Source: an uncultured Alphaproteobacteria bacterium (lineage in GTDB: Bacteria; Pseudomonadota; Alphaproteobacteria; CAAHEQ01; UBA3637). Taken from it: a stretch of DNA of 41,816 bases. This document shows, one piece after another, positions 1 to 7,592 of this stretch. Position 1 is the first letter of the stretch. Each line of letters opens with the position of its first letter. Under the pieces are notes generated by a model, which saw only the letters and a list, made by a program, of their open reading frames with translations, was not told the origin of the DNA and did no database searches. Position numbers and translations under genes: made by a program. The stretch covers positions 1 to 41,816 of the forward strand of contig CALXUD010000005.1 of assembly GCA_944391585.1 (NCBI GenBank). The letters are read 5' to 3'.

Positions 1-1
1 A

Positions 2-1552
2 CTGTTTGCTAACGGAAATGACTGTATCACAGCTCCTTCCGGCTCTTTTCCAATTAAGGAAGATACTCGTTTATTGTTGGCTTTATTCTCTAATGGTCGT
101 TTTTTGGTTTCAGAAACTTATAAATACGATGGCCGAGTACTCAGTTTTGAAGTGTTGGCCAAACGTCGCCGTTTACAAGTTGGTAAACCTGAATACGTTC
201 CAATGGTGGTAATTTCAGACATCTATGACTACGCTGCAAAAATGAAAACGGCATCAGCCGATATCTCTGAAGAGGAAAGCCATGAGCAAGTTCGAATGCA
301 GCGAGACTTTATTACTATTGTTTCTCGTGCTGCCATGAACCGCGTTTCCGATATTCATATCGTCGTAGCGGATCATACTACCGTTATGTTCCGCATTAAC
401 GGTTTAATGCAAACGGAAATGGAATATAATAAAGCATGGGGAGAAAGTTTTGTTCGTGCAGCCTTTGCTTCAGCAGATATTTCAGATTCCAACTACGCTC
501 AAAACGAATATCAAGCTGCTCAAAAATTAGGACGTACACCTTTACGAGGATCTCATGGAAAATTGATGCTTCCGCGTAATGTTTTAGGTATCCGTCTTCA
601 ATTTAACCCGATTGCTTTCGGCTCTCGCTACGTTGTTATGCGCTTGTTATACGCTGAAGAGGATTCTCAAGAAGCCAGCAATATCCAAGCTCTCGGTTTC
701 AATGCACATGAAGCAGAGCTTTTTTATCGTCTAAGAGCCGTTCCGGTCGGAATGGTTATTATTTCTGGGCCAACCGGTTCTGGGAAATCCACAACCCTGC
801 AACGCAATATGATTGCCATGCTGCAGGAACGCAACTATGAAACCAACCTGATTACGGTGGAAGATCCACCGGAATATCCGATTCCGGGAGCACGTCAGAT
901 GCCTGTGACAAATGCAATGATTGAAGAAGCAAAAGACCGCGAATTTACAAAAGCACTTGCGGCAGCTTTGCGTTCTGACCCAGACTCCTTGATGATCGGG
1001 GAAATCCGAACTTTATCCGCTGCTGATTTGGCTTTTCGAGGCGCTTTATCAGGCCATAACGTGTGGACAACACTGCACGCAAACAGCGCACCGGCCGTTA
1101 TAATGCGTTTACGAGATATGGGTGTGGAAGATTTTAAATTACTGGATCCTGAATTGATGAAAGGGATGCTGGCTCAACGCTTATTCCGCAAAATTTGCCC
1201 TTATTGTCGAATAGCTGCAAAAGACCAATTAACAAATCCCACAGTCATGCGCTTGCGTGAAGCATACGGTGACGTAGGTCTGGAACGTGCTTTCTTACGC
1301 GGTCCTGGGTGTAAACACTGTGATTTTCGAGGTGTTAAAGGTCGCACCGTGATTGGGGAGTTTATTTTGCCTGACGCAACGTTCTTGGAATTGATGATAA
1401 AAGGAGAACAAAAAAAGGCCATTAACTATTGGAAAAATGAGCTTAATGGTCGCACCTTGCGGGAAAACACCCACGAACGCATGTTGCAAGGGTTGATTGA
1501 CATTGATGAGGCTGAACGTTGGACCGGTTTCTTAAATGATCAAATTACTTAA
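2..1552 (+). CDS. Type IV pilus / type II secretion assembly ATPase (PilB/GspE/PilQ-type), 5' end cut off
   Basis: The frame is open from the first bases of the window, so the gene starts upstream; the first internal ATG at 74 is unlikely to be the true start. About 516 codons are visible. Motifs of the secretion ATPase family are in order: Walker A GPTGSGKST (from 767), an Asp-box region ITVEDPPEY, Walker B-like DSLMIGEIR, and the His-box TTLHANSAP. Behind them lies a tetracysteine element (CPYC ... CKHC) typical of PilB/GspE extension ATPases and not of PilT retraction ATPases. The protein should be a cytoplasmic hexamer that powers pilin assembly. The gene 14 bases downstream encodes the expected GspF/PilR membrane partner. 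The exact subfamily (PilB, or the PilQ type of thin-pilus systems) is inference. Confidence 0.88.
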   Translation: MFANGNDCITAPSGSFPIKEDTRLLLALFSNGRFLVSETYKYDGRVLSFEVLAKRRRLQVGKPEYVPMVVISDIYDYAAKMKTASADISEEESHEQVRMQRDFITIVSRAAMNRVSDIHIVVADHTTVMFRINGLMQTEMEYNKAWGESFVRAAFASADISDSNYAQNEYQAAQKLGRTPLRGSHGKLMLPRNVLGIRLQFNPIAFGSRYVVMRLLYAEEDSQEASNIQALGFNAHEAELFYRLRAVPVGMVIISGPTGSGKSTTLQRNMIAMLQERNYETNLITVEDPPEYPIPGARQMPVTNAMIEEAKDREFTKALAAALRSDPDSLMIGEIRTLSAADLAFRGALSGHNVWTTLHANSAPAVIMRLRDMGVEDFKLLDPELMKGMLAQRLFRKICPYCRIAAKDQLTNPTVMRLREAYGDVGLERAFLRGPGCKHCDFRGVKGRTVIGEFILPDATFLELMIKGEQKKAINYWKNELNGRTLRENTHERMLQGLIDIDEAERWTGFLNDQIT

Positions 1553-1566
1553 AAAAAGAGGGAAAA

Positions 1567-2712
1567 ATGATAAAAATTGAAGAGGGAGCTCCAAAGTCCA
1601 AACGCTCGGATTTAGCGCGCAAAGCTATGAGTGCATCGGACAAATTGTCCTTATGGTATGCTAAAATTATGGTGCGCTTATACACCTCCGATCGATTGGC
1701 TGTTTATAACAAATTAATGAGTTTGCTGCGCAACCGTTTCTCTTTAATGGACGCACTGGATCGAATGTATCAAATTTCCTCTAAAAACGGGAAAAATCCA
1801 AACGATACAATGGCTATTGCCGTTGCCGCTTGGATGCGGTCCATTCAAAACGGTGAATCATTTTCCGTTGCATTACGTGGCTGGGCTCCTTCTACAGAAC
1901 TTTTGATGCTCTCTGTTGGCGATGTTGCGAATTTAGAGCTGGCTTTAGAAAATACCATAAAAGTGGTGGAGGGTGTAAACGCCATGAAAGAACCGGTAAT
2001 TGGAGCTGTTTCTTATCCGCTTTTCTTGATGGTTTTCGTTGTTTTAATGATCTATATGGTTGGGGTCTACATGGTGCCGCCAATGGTAGATGCCGTTCCG
2101 TCATTGGTTTGGAAAGGAACGGCCAAATCTTTGGTTGACCTATCCACATTTGTACAAAATCATCCAATTTTATTATTCTCCACACTGCCAATCGTCGTAT
2201 TAATCATTCTATGGACATTCCCGCGCTGGAAAGGGCGCTCTCGCGTGATTGCTGATCGAATGCCACCTTGGTCCATCTACCGAATTTTTATTGGAGTAGG
2301 CTGGTTACTATCTTTAGCCGCTTTGGTACGCGCAGGCACACCTGTTTCAAAAGCATTACGTTCTTTGCGTCATGATGCCTCTCCTTATCTTTTATACCGC
2401 ATTGATCGAGCTTTAACTTTCATCAATAACGGTGAAAACTTAGGGGATGCTTTGTATCACACCGGCTTAGAATTTCCTGATGATGAAGTGGTTGGTGATT
2501 TACGTATTTATTCAGAATTGGATAACTTCCCTGAAGCATTAACCATGCTGTCTGATACCTGGTTAAAATCTTCTATTAAAGATGTTCAACAAAAAGCTGA
2601 AATTTTGAATTCAGTTGCTATTTTAACAATCGCCATTATTATTGCGTGGGTTGTATTCGGAACCTTTGATATGCAAAACCAAATGGTGGCCGGTATGGGT
2701 ATTGCAGGTTAA
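1567..2712 (+). CDS. Inner-membrane platform protein of a type IV pilus/type II secretion system (GspF/PilC/PilR family)
   Basis: This 381-aa protein has the GspF layout: an N-terminal cytoplasmic helical domain, a hydrophobic segment near residues 140-170, another near 198-214, a second helical domain (with LVRAGTPVSKAL, typical of the family repeat), and a C-terminal membrane helix near 353-373. It would sit in the inner membrane and couple the ATPase encoded 14 bases upstream to pilin assembly. GAGGG precedes the ATG by four bases. The two genes form the end of an operon, closed by the terminator at 2795-2829. It is closer in feel to the PilR proteins of thin pilus systems than to PilC, but that is a weak impression. 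Confidence 0.85.
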   Translation: MIKIEEGAPKSKRSDLARKAMSASDKLSLWYAKIMVRLYTSDRLAVYNKLMSLLRNRFSLMDALDRMYQISSKNGKNPNDTMAIAVAAWMRSIQNGESFSVALRGWAPSTELLMLSVGDVANLELALENTIKVVEGVNAMKEPVIGAVSYPLFLMVFVVLMIYMVGVYMVPPMVDAVPSLVWKGTAKSLVDLSTFVQNHPILLFSTLPIVVLIILWTFPRWKGRSRVIADRMPPWSIYRIFIGVGWLLSLAALVRAGTPVSKALRSLRHDASPYLLYRIDRALTFINNGENLGDALYHTGLEFPDDEVVGDLRIYSELDNFPEALTMLSDTWLKSSIKDVQQKAEILNSVAILTIAIIIAWVVFGTFDMQNQMVAGMGIAG

Positions 2713-2794
2713 AAAGGTTTAATAAAAACAGATTTTTTGTGTTTTAAACAATACAAAAAGTTTACCCAATACATCAAAATCTCTTGAAAACAAA

Positions 2795-2829
2795 AAAAAT
2801 AGGCCGATGATTCCGATCGGCCTATTTTT
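2795..2829. terminator. Bidirectional intrinsic terminator
   Basis: A perfect 14-bp inverted repeat (2795-2808 with 2816-2829) has the GC core AGGCCGAT, a 7-base loop, and A/T tracts on both sides. It serves the pilus genes on the plus strand and the cysteine-rich genes on the minus strand, whose last stop codon lies directly next to it. Confidence 0.9.
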
Positions 2830-3156
2830 CTAACAATGCCCTTGCGATGTATCTGTTCCTAACGGGCAACAGAAAAATGTCAAATCTCCATCGTAAATAC
2901 AAATACCATCACAAGGGAACTCTCCAATAACAACCCCTTCATTATCTAAAATAGCACAAGAATCACGTAAACATTTTTTAACACCATTATCTACATATGT
3001 TCCCCTATTACCACAACATACGGAAACACCATTTTCCACAACAACTCTGTCTGAGGGACAACATGTATATCGTTCCTGAACCGGATAGGTATCTACACGT
3101 GCCCATTGCCCTCCATTTTCACAAACACAGGAAGAACATGATTCATCCGGTATCAT
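2830..3156 (-). CDS. Small cysteine-rich protein (108 aa), possibly a detached tail of the upstream gene
   Basis: I do not recognise this protein. It has 14 cysteines in 108 residues, including three CC pairs, and ends in QGHC, much as the upstream cysteine-rich protein ends in FPGC. It has no signal peptide, which is odd for a protein that looks disulfide-rich, and only a weak ribosome-binding site. It starts 26 bases after the stop of the 428-aa gene, in a different frame. In its own frame a TAG lies five codons before the ATG, so one frameshift cannot join the two genes. The third frame is open across the junction, so two shifts (one perhaps in the seven-A run just upstream) could. It may be a real small gene, or the tail of a gene that decayed. 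Confidence 0.55.
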   Translation of the reverse strand: MIPDESCSSCVCENGGQWARVDTYPVQERYTCCPSDRVVVENGVSVCCGNRGTYVDNGVKKCLRDSCAILDNEGVVIGEFPCDGICIYDGDLTFFCCPLGTDTSQGHC

Positions 3157-3182
3157 GCCTGTTTTTTTCTATAGCAATTCTA

Positions 3183-4469
3183 TCAACACCCTGGAAACCC
3201 AGTATAATCTTCACCGCATTGTGTTTTACATACTAGATATTTTTGTGATGTTCCATCTTTGCAAGTGGCTGTCCTTTCCTCGCAGTCATCCGTTATTATC
3301 GAATTATCACATTCAGGTGGCTGTGTTCCACAATCCGGACTATCCGAAATCCACATCTTATTTCCACTTACACAACAGTATTCTGTGTCTTTATAACAAA
3401 TTTCTTCTTGAGTCTCAAAGTTAGTACAAACATCAAAAGAACAACAAATTTTGCCTCCAATCCAAGATCCTCTTCCCTTACATTTACATTTTCCATTTTC
3501 ACAAACATATCCATCACTCCCATTTATATTGCAATGCTGTGCACTTAAACATGAAACACAAGTATGCGACGAGGTATTACAATAAGGCTTATCGGGACTA
3601 CAATCAGCATCAGAACCACATTCAACACACACCCCATCAATAACAACCTGATCCCCCGGACACTTCTCGCATCGGCATTGCAACTGATTAAATACTTCAT
3701 CATCTAAACAATCAGCCTGCGTTTTCTCCCGGTAAACCAAGCATCCATTTTCATCAACACCATCCGCAACCGGACAAGTAAAGTCCATGTTTTCCAAAGG
3801 CGGACACGCCACACATCGGCATTGCAACTGATTAAATACTTCATCATCTAAACAATCAGCCTGCGTTTTTTCACGATACTGCAAGCATCCATTTTCATCA
3901 ACGCCATCCGCAACCGGACATCTTAAACCAATTTTCCCATCCGGACAAGCCGCACACCGACAACCGGCAGCATCATTCACAAAATAAGAAATACCCGACG
4001 TGCACGCATTGGCATCCAAAATGCATTGACAGGTACACGCTTCATCCCACGCATAATTTTCCAAATCACAAACACCGGCGCATACGCATTGACCGGCGCC
4101 ATCACATACCTTTCCATCGCTACAAGCCGACACATATGTATCGCATCCATTGCCATCCAACTGTAATGCCGTTAAACACCGCGCGGCATCTTTTCCCGGA
4201 TTGGGACAACAGGCACCATTTTTGCCCGTGCCATACGGACAAATACATAAACAATTGACTTCATCCAATTCACCGTTCGGACACGTTAATGAACAAGGTT
4301 TAGGTTCAGGATCCGGCTCCACAACAGAAGAATCTCCCGAAAAACCTCTTGATTCTAAACTAAAATAATAAGAAATATCACTCGTACTTGTGTCAGCTGC
4401 CCACACTTTTTCTGCACTAAAAATAAAAATGAATAAAACAAAAAATAATTTAACGATTATCTGATTCAT
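3183..4469 (-). CDS. Secreted cysteine-rich repeat protein (428 aa), function unknown
   Basis: A clear signal peptide (hydrophobic to about residue 20, probable cleavage after VWAA) leads into a mature part with about 55 cysteines, roughly one residue in eight. Pairs such as CRC, CQC and CC recur in EGF-like or TIL-like spacing. Around the middle a block of about 35 residues (VADGVDENGCL ... CLDDEVFNQLQCRC) occurs twice, nearly unchanged. The protein should be exported and heavily cross-linked by disulfides, on the cell surface or outside the cell. GGGAGG lies eight bases before the ATG. The gene follows the small lipoprotein by 30 bases and is probably read from the infC promoter. I know of no assigned function; adhesin or surface-structural roles are guesses. 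Confidence 0.8.
   Translation of the reverse strand: MNQIIVKLFFVLFIFIFSAEKVWAADTSTSDISYYFSLESRGFSGDSSVVEPDPEPKPCSLTCPNGELDEVNCLCICPYGTGKNGACCPNPGKDAARCLTALQLDGNGCDTYVSACSDGKVCDGAGQCVCAGVCDLENYAWDEACTCQCILDANACTSGISYFVNDAAGCRCAACPDGKIGLRCPVADGVDENGCLQYREKTQADCLDDEVFNQLQCRCVACPPLENMDFTCPVADGVDENGCLVYREKTQADCLDDEVFNQLQCRCEKCPGDQVVIDGVCVECGSDADCSPDKPYCNTSSHTCVSCLSAQHCNINGSDGYVCENGKCKCKGRGSWIGGKICCSFDVCTNFETQEEICYKDTEYCCVSGNKMWISDSPDCGTQPPECDNSIITDDCEERTATCKDGTSQKYLVCKTQCGEDYTGFPGC
3671..3920 (-). repeat. Near-identical 106-bp direct repeat within the cysteine-rich gene
   Basis: Bases 3671-3776 and 3815-3920 are almost the same, with only a handful of differences, and are offset by 144 bases (48 codons), so the frame is kept. 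The few differences cluster around 3723-3740 of the first copy. This looks like a recent in-frame tandem duplication that added one cysteine module to the secreted protein. Confidence 0.9.
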
Positions 4470-4499
4470 TATTTCATCCTCCCAGAAACAAGGTTTTTC

Positions 4500-4811
4500 T
4501 TATGGAAATTTCATAACCAAGCGCCGTTCACAAGTTCCTCGCATTTCAGCATGCTGACAAACTCCTTGCGCATTAAAATAAACCAATGTAGAACAGCCTT
4601 TATCATAATATGCCCATAACTGATTGGGTTCTTCTATACGTTGCACCACAGGGTCTCCCATGATTCGTTCAACCTGCTGCTGATTTTTACCCGACAAATA
4701 AGAAACGCTCTTCACTTTCGGCGCCGTATCCGGATTGCCGACCGGCAAATGCGTGCACGCACTCACCGACACTAACAATACTCCGAATACTATCCCCGAA
4801 AAAAGTTGCAT
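4500..4811 (-). CDS. Small outer-membrane lipoprotein, BamE/SmpA-like fold suspected
   Basis: The 103-aa product begins with a lipoprotein signal peptide ending in VSAC, so Cys19 should be lipidated. The mature part holds LSGKNQQQVERIMGDPVVQRIEEPNQLWAYYDKGC, which follows the pattern of SmpA/OmlA/BamE-type proteins (a short helix with 'G..(x)V...LG.P', then a strand with W.Y). Four cysteines besides the lipid Cys could form disulfides. The ATG touches the infC stop codon (TAG-ATG), so translation is probably coupled to infC. The role is unknown; BamE proper would be an over-reading. Confidence 0.7.
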   Translation of the reverse strand: MQLFSGIVFGVLLVSVSACTHLPVGNPDTAPKVKSVSYLSGKNQQQVERIMGDPVVQRIEEPNQLWAYYDKGCSTLVYFNAQGVCQHAEMRGTCERRLVMKFP

Positions 4812-5366
4812 CTAGGCTCCTTTAGGTCCAACCAACATCGCCATCTGACGCCCATCCAATCTGGGCTCTTGTTCCACTTTACCAACCGTTGCTAAATCTT
4901 CTTTGGCGCGGTTTAAAACACTCATTCCCTGTTCAGTATAAGACATTTCACGCCCGCGGAAACGCAATGTGAATTTCACTTTATCGCCATGCTCTAAAAA
5001 GCGTTTAGCTGCGCGCAGTTTAACTTCGTAATCATTGTCCCCGATGTTTGCGGTAAACTTAATTTCCTTAACCTCAACCACTTTTTGTTTTTTCTTTGCT
5101 TCTGCTTTTTTCTTTTGCAATTCATACTTATACTTGCCAAAGTCAATAATTTTGCAGACCGGTGGATTCACATTTGGCGAAATTTCCACTAAATCCAATC
5201 CCTCTTCTGCTGCTTGACGCAAAGCTTCTTTAATTGAAACAACCCCCGCATTATTGCCATTAGCCAAAATAAGACGCACTTGGTTGCTTAAAATTTGTTC
5301 ATTCACCCGAGCAATATCATTTCCTTTACGCACATTGTCGGTTGAATTTTGAGCCATCGGTTTAAT
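4812..5366 (-). CDS. infC: Translation initiation factor IF-3, probable AUU start
   Basis: The protein has the IF-3 layout: N-terminal domain with RVNEQILSNQVRLI and the DLVEISPNVNPPVCKI signature, a lysine-rich linker, and a C-terminal domain with FRGREMSYTEQG. It binds the 30S subunit and checks start-codon pairing. The start is set here at ATT (5366-5364), three codons before the first convincing ATG (5357): GGAGG at 5376-5372 sits five bases before the ATT but 14 before that ATG. An upstream ATG at 5377 begins on the ribosome-binding site itself and is unlikely. An AUU start is the known autoregulatory device of infC in enterobacteria. The usual partners thrS, rpmI and rplT are absent; the operon continues into a lipoprotein and cysteine-rich genes. 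Confidence 0.93.
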   Translation of the reverse strand: MKPMAQNSTDNVRKGNDIARVNEQILSNQVRLILANGNNAGVVSIKEALRQAAEEGLDLVEISPNVNPPVCKIIDFGKYKYELQKKKAEAKKKQKVVEVKEIKFTANIGDNDYEVKLRAAKRFLEHGDKVKFTLRFRGREMSYTEQGMSVLNRAKEDLATVGKVEQEPRLDGRQMAMLVGPKGA

Positions 5367-5376
5367 TATACCCTCC
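5366..5376 (-). promoter_or_regulatory. Ribosome-binding site that favours the AUU start of infC
   Basis: GGAGGG at 5376-5371 is followed by TATA and ATT on the minus strand. The spacing suits ATT and not the ATG nine bases further on. Confidence 0.6.
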
Positions 5377-5402
5377 ATTAAAAAGTTAAACAAAACAAGG
5401 CT

Positions 5403-5431
5403 ATCTTACACATTTTTTTAAAGACAGGCAA
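5403..5431 (-). promoter_or_regulatory. Promoter of the infC operon
   Basis: TTGCCT and TAAGAT are 17 bases apart. A transcript would start near 5396 with a leader of about 30 bases before the infC ribosome-binding site and AUU. It overlaps the divergent promoter for the gene at 5456. Confidence 0.6.
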
Positions 5432-5449
5432 GTTTTTTTTTGTTATGAT
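5421..5449 (+). promoter_or_regulatory. Possible leaderless promoter for the gene at 5456
   Basis: AAGACA and TATGAT are 17 bases apart. The -10 box ends six bases before the ATG, so the transcript would start at or next to it. No ribosome-binding site is visible. Confidence 0.5.
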
Positions 5450-5455
5450 GAACTC

Positions 5456-7216
5456 ATGAAACATCTCTTGTTCCTTTTTTTTGGCTTTTTATGGAGCTTA
5501 TATGCCGTCACAACGCACGCAGAATCAATCCGACCGTTGGATCAACTGATTCAATGGGAATTGTCGGACGAAAGCCCTTTCAGCGGTTCTAACGGATACA
5601 CCTCTTGGCAATCTTTTAACGGTGGAAAAGCGCGCTTTGTCTCTTGCACTGCCGGCATCCCTCAAAATGCCGTTTTATTAACAGCCCTTCAAATTGTACC
5701 AAATGCTGAGACGCTTATTCAAAAACCAACCTTAACAACTAACTTTGAAGCAAAAGAAACAAAAATTCTGTATCCAATTGATAACCCCTTTTCTATAAAT
5801 ACAAATCAACCTTATCCAAATGATATCCTTTTTTTCCCCATTATTTTTCACTTAAAGACAACAAATAACGCCATTGATATTCCTTTAAATGCTTCTATAA
5901 CGGCACTCACACCCACCGGATATCAAACAAGTTCTCTTTCTTTTTCACTTCACTTAAAACCCGACTCCACCCTTTCAACTCCTATTTGCGCCGCCCTGAT
6001 GGACACTTTGCAACGCGTTCCTCAACCAGCTGATACACACCTCACGGGTTCTTTGGTGAAAATAGATGACCACACCATCGCCTTAACGCTGTCGTTTGAT
6101 TTTATTCCCACACGTGTTTTTGCGCAATTAGATGGTTCTGCTCATCTCCTTCTGACTCAAACCCGCCTCAAAGATAAAACCGCTTTCCTGCAATTCCAAA
6201 CAGATATTTCTTTTCCAACCGACACACCTCTGACATTTAATATCATCACAGATAAAGGCTGGTTTACCCTACCACTTCTCATGCAATCAAACACGTCCGC
6301 TTCAACGGGAAAAACCGCTTTTCCGCTTTCATGGCTTTCATTGATTGCCCTTTTCCTCTTTTCACCCTTTTGGATAACATTGGCTTATCTGCCGAAAAAA
6401 GAGATCCGACGCGTCGCTCTCACACTGCTGGGAACCGGTTTCAGTACCTTTTTTGCACTGCACTTGATTTTAATTCAAACACACCCTAATGCTTTAATTT
6501 ATCCAACCGCCATACAAAGTTTATTAGCCTTTTTATTACTTTTCTTCTTTTTAAAAACAGCCCGTTCGGCATTTCTTTCTCTGCCACTCTTAATTATACT
6601 TATTACGCCCTTTCCCCTCCTGATACCCACCTGGTTAGCACTGGCACAAAATCCTGTCTGGCAAGCTCCCTGTCTGGCATTAATTGGTTTGGCCTTATGC
6701 CTCCCACTTGGACTTGTTTTACTCAAACCGCTTTTACATCAACGCCTTGTCTTGCTTCAAGAAAGCTTCTTTTTACGCCTGCCGCTTAGCCTTTTAAGCG
6801 TATGGCTCATTCTTTTACTTATTCTCATTCCGATGAACAGCCGTTTGCCACTTTATCAAAAACCGGCCCCTTCGGGTTATAGCTTGATTGTTTATAATCA
6901 TCCTACAGCTTTTAGCTCTTTTTGGCAAAATCTTTTACACTTTCCATTGAATCCTTACAAAAATTGGGAAAATCAAAAAATGCTTACCCTCTATCGCGGT
7001 ACTTTTCCATACCCGCCAGCTCCCATAAACGCCAGCTTTCCTACCTATGTTTTAACTGATAACTCTGGTATGTCGCGCCTCACGATAGAACAACCGCTTT
7101 CTAATGATCAACTGATTACATATTTAAAAAATTTTATGCGCGAGCCGCTTCATCCCGCGCCAAACAAGCCAACATATCCACCCGCTCATTCCCCGCTTCG
7201 CCCGCATGACCTTTAA
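5456..7216 (+). CDS. Exported polytopic membrane protein, degenerate DsbD/ScsB-like
   Basis: The 586-aa product has a signal peptide (cleavage after THA, about residue 22), a periplasmic domain of beta-rich character to about residue 285, a block of six to eight hydrophobic segments (about 290-465), and a C-terminal domain with a thioredoxin-like rhythm (GYSLIVYNHP ... PTYVLTDNSG ... DQLITYLKNF). This order of domains is that of DsbD/ScsB, which carry electrons across the inner membrane. However, I find no CXXC anywhere, so if the relationship is real the redox chemistry has been lost. The 3' end overlaps that of rnhA by 83 bases. Assignment to the DsbD family is inference; a plain unknown membrane protein is the safe reading. 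Confidence 0.75.
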   Translation: MKHLLFLFFGFLWSLYAVTTHAESIRPLDQLIQWELSDESPFSGSNGYTSWQSFNGGKARFVSCTAGIPQNAVLLTALQIVPNAETLIQKPTLTTNFEAKETKILYPIDNPFSINTNQPYPNDILFFPIIFHLKTTNNAIDIPLNASITALTPTGYQTSSLSFSLHLKPDSTLSTPICAALMDTLQRVPQPADTHLTGSLVKIDDHTIALTLSFDFIPTRVFAQLDGSAHLLLTQTRLKDKTAFLQFQTDISFPTDTPLTFNIITDKGWFTLPLLMQSNTSASTGKTAFPLSWLSLIALFLFSPFWITLAYLPKKEIRRVALTLLGTGFSTFFALHLILIQTHPNALIYPTAIQSLLAFLLLFFFLKTARSAFLSLPLLIILITPFPLLIPTWLALAQNPVWQAPCLALIGLALCLPLGLVLLKPLLHQRLVLLQESFFLRLPLSLLSVWLILLLILIPMNSRLPLYQKPAPSGYSLIVYNHPTAFSSFWQNLLHFPLNPYKNWENQKMLTLYRGTFPYPPAPINASFPTYVLTDNSGMSRLTIEQPLSNDQLITYLKNFMREPLHPAPNKPTYPPAHSPLRPHDL

Positions 7217-7574
7217 CCCAATGCCAAACAATTTGATGACGATGTAGTAGCGGTACTAATTCTTGCCATAAATCCACATTTGAAACCGGTTTTTTATCTG
7301 CACGGCGCCAGTTTTTTTGAATCCAGCCCTCCAACCACTTTGTCGCCCCCTCCAACACATACTTGCTGTCGGTATACAAATCCACCACACATGGCTGTTT
7401 TAACAACTTTAATCCCTCAATAACCGCCGTTATTTCCATGCGATTATTGGTTGTTACCTTTGCGCCGCCGGATAATTCCTTTTGATTTTTTTTATATATT
7501 AAAAGACAACCCCAGCCACCGGGGCCGGGATTGCCGGAACATGCACCATCTGTATACAAAACAACTCGTTTCAT
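7134..7574 (-). CDS. rnhA: Ribonuclease HI
   Basis: The 146-aa protein is a full-length RNase HI. The active-site carboxylates are visible at Asp9 (YTDGACSGNPGPGG), Glu47 (NNRMEI), Asp69 (YTDSKYV) and Asp133 (NERVD), with the catalytic-loop His123 in KGHAG. It cuts the RNA strand of RNA-DNA hybrids, at R-loops and primers. It lies 18 bases downstream of the 61-aa NrdD-tail-like gene and is probably read with it. Its 3' end runs 83 bases into the convergent membrane-protein gene. A second RNase H, rnhB, is at 17178-17861. Confidence 0.97.
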   Translation of the reverse strand: MKRVVLYTDGACSGNPGPGGWGCLLIYKKNQKELSGGAKVTTNNRMEITAVIEGLKLLKQPCVVDLYTDSKYVLEGATKWLEGWIQKNWRRADKKPVSNVDLWQELVPLLHRHQIVWHWVKGHAGEAGNERVDMLACLARDEAARA

Positions 7575-7592
7575 CAGACAGCTTTAAAGCCC

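Noticed and set aside
3157-3182. Single frameshift joining the two cysteine-rich ORFs
   Set aside because: The frame of the downstream ORF has a TAG after the point where the upstream frame ends, so one indel or programmed frameshift cannot join them.
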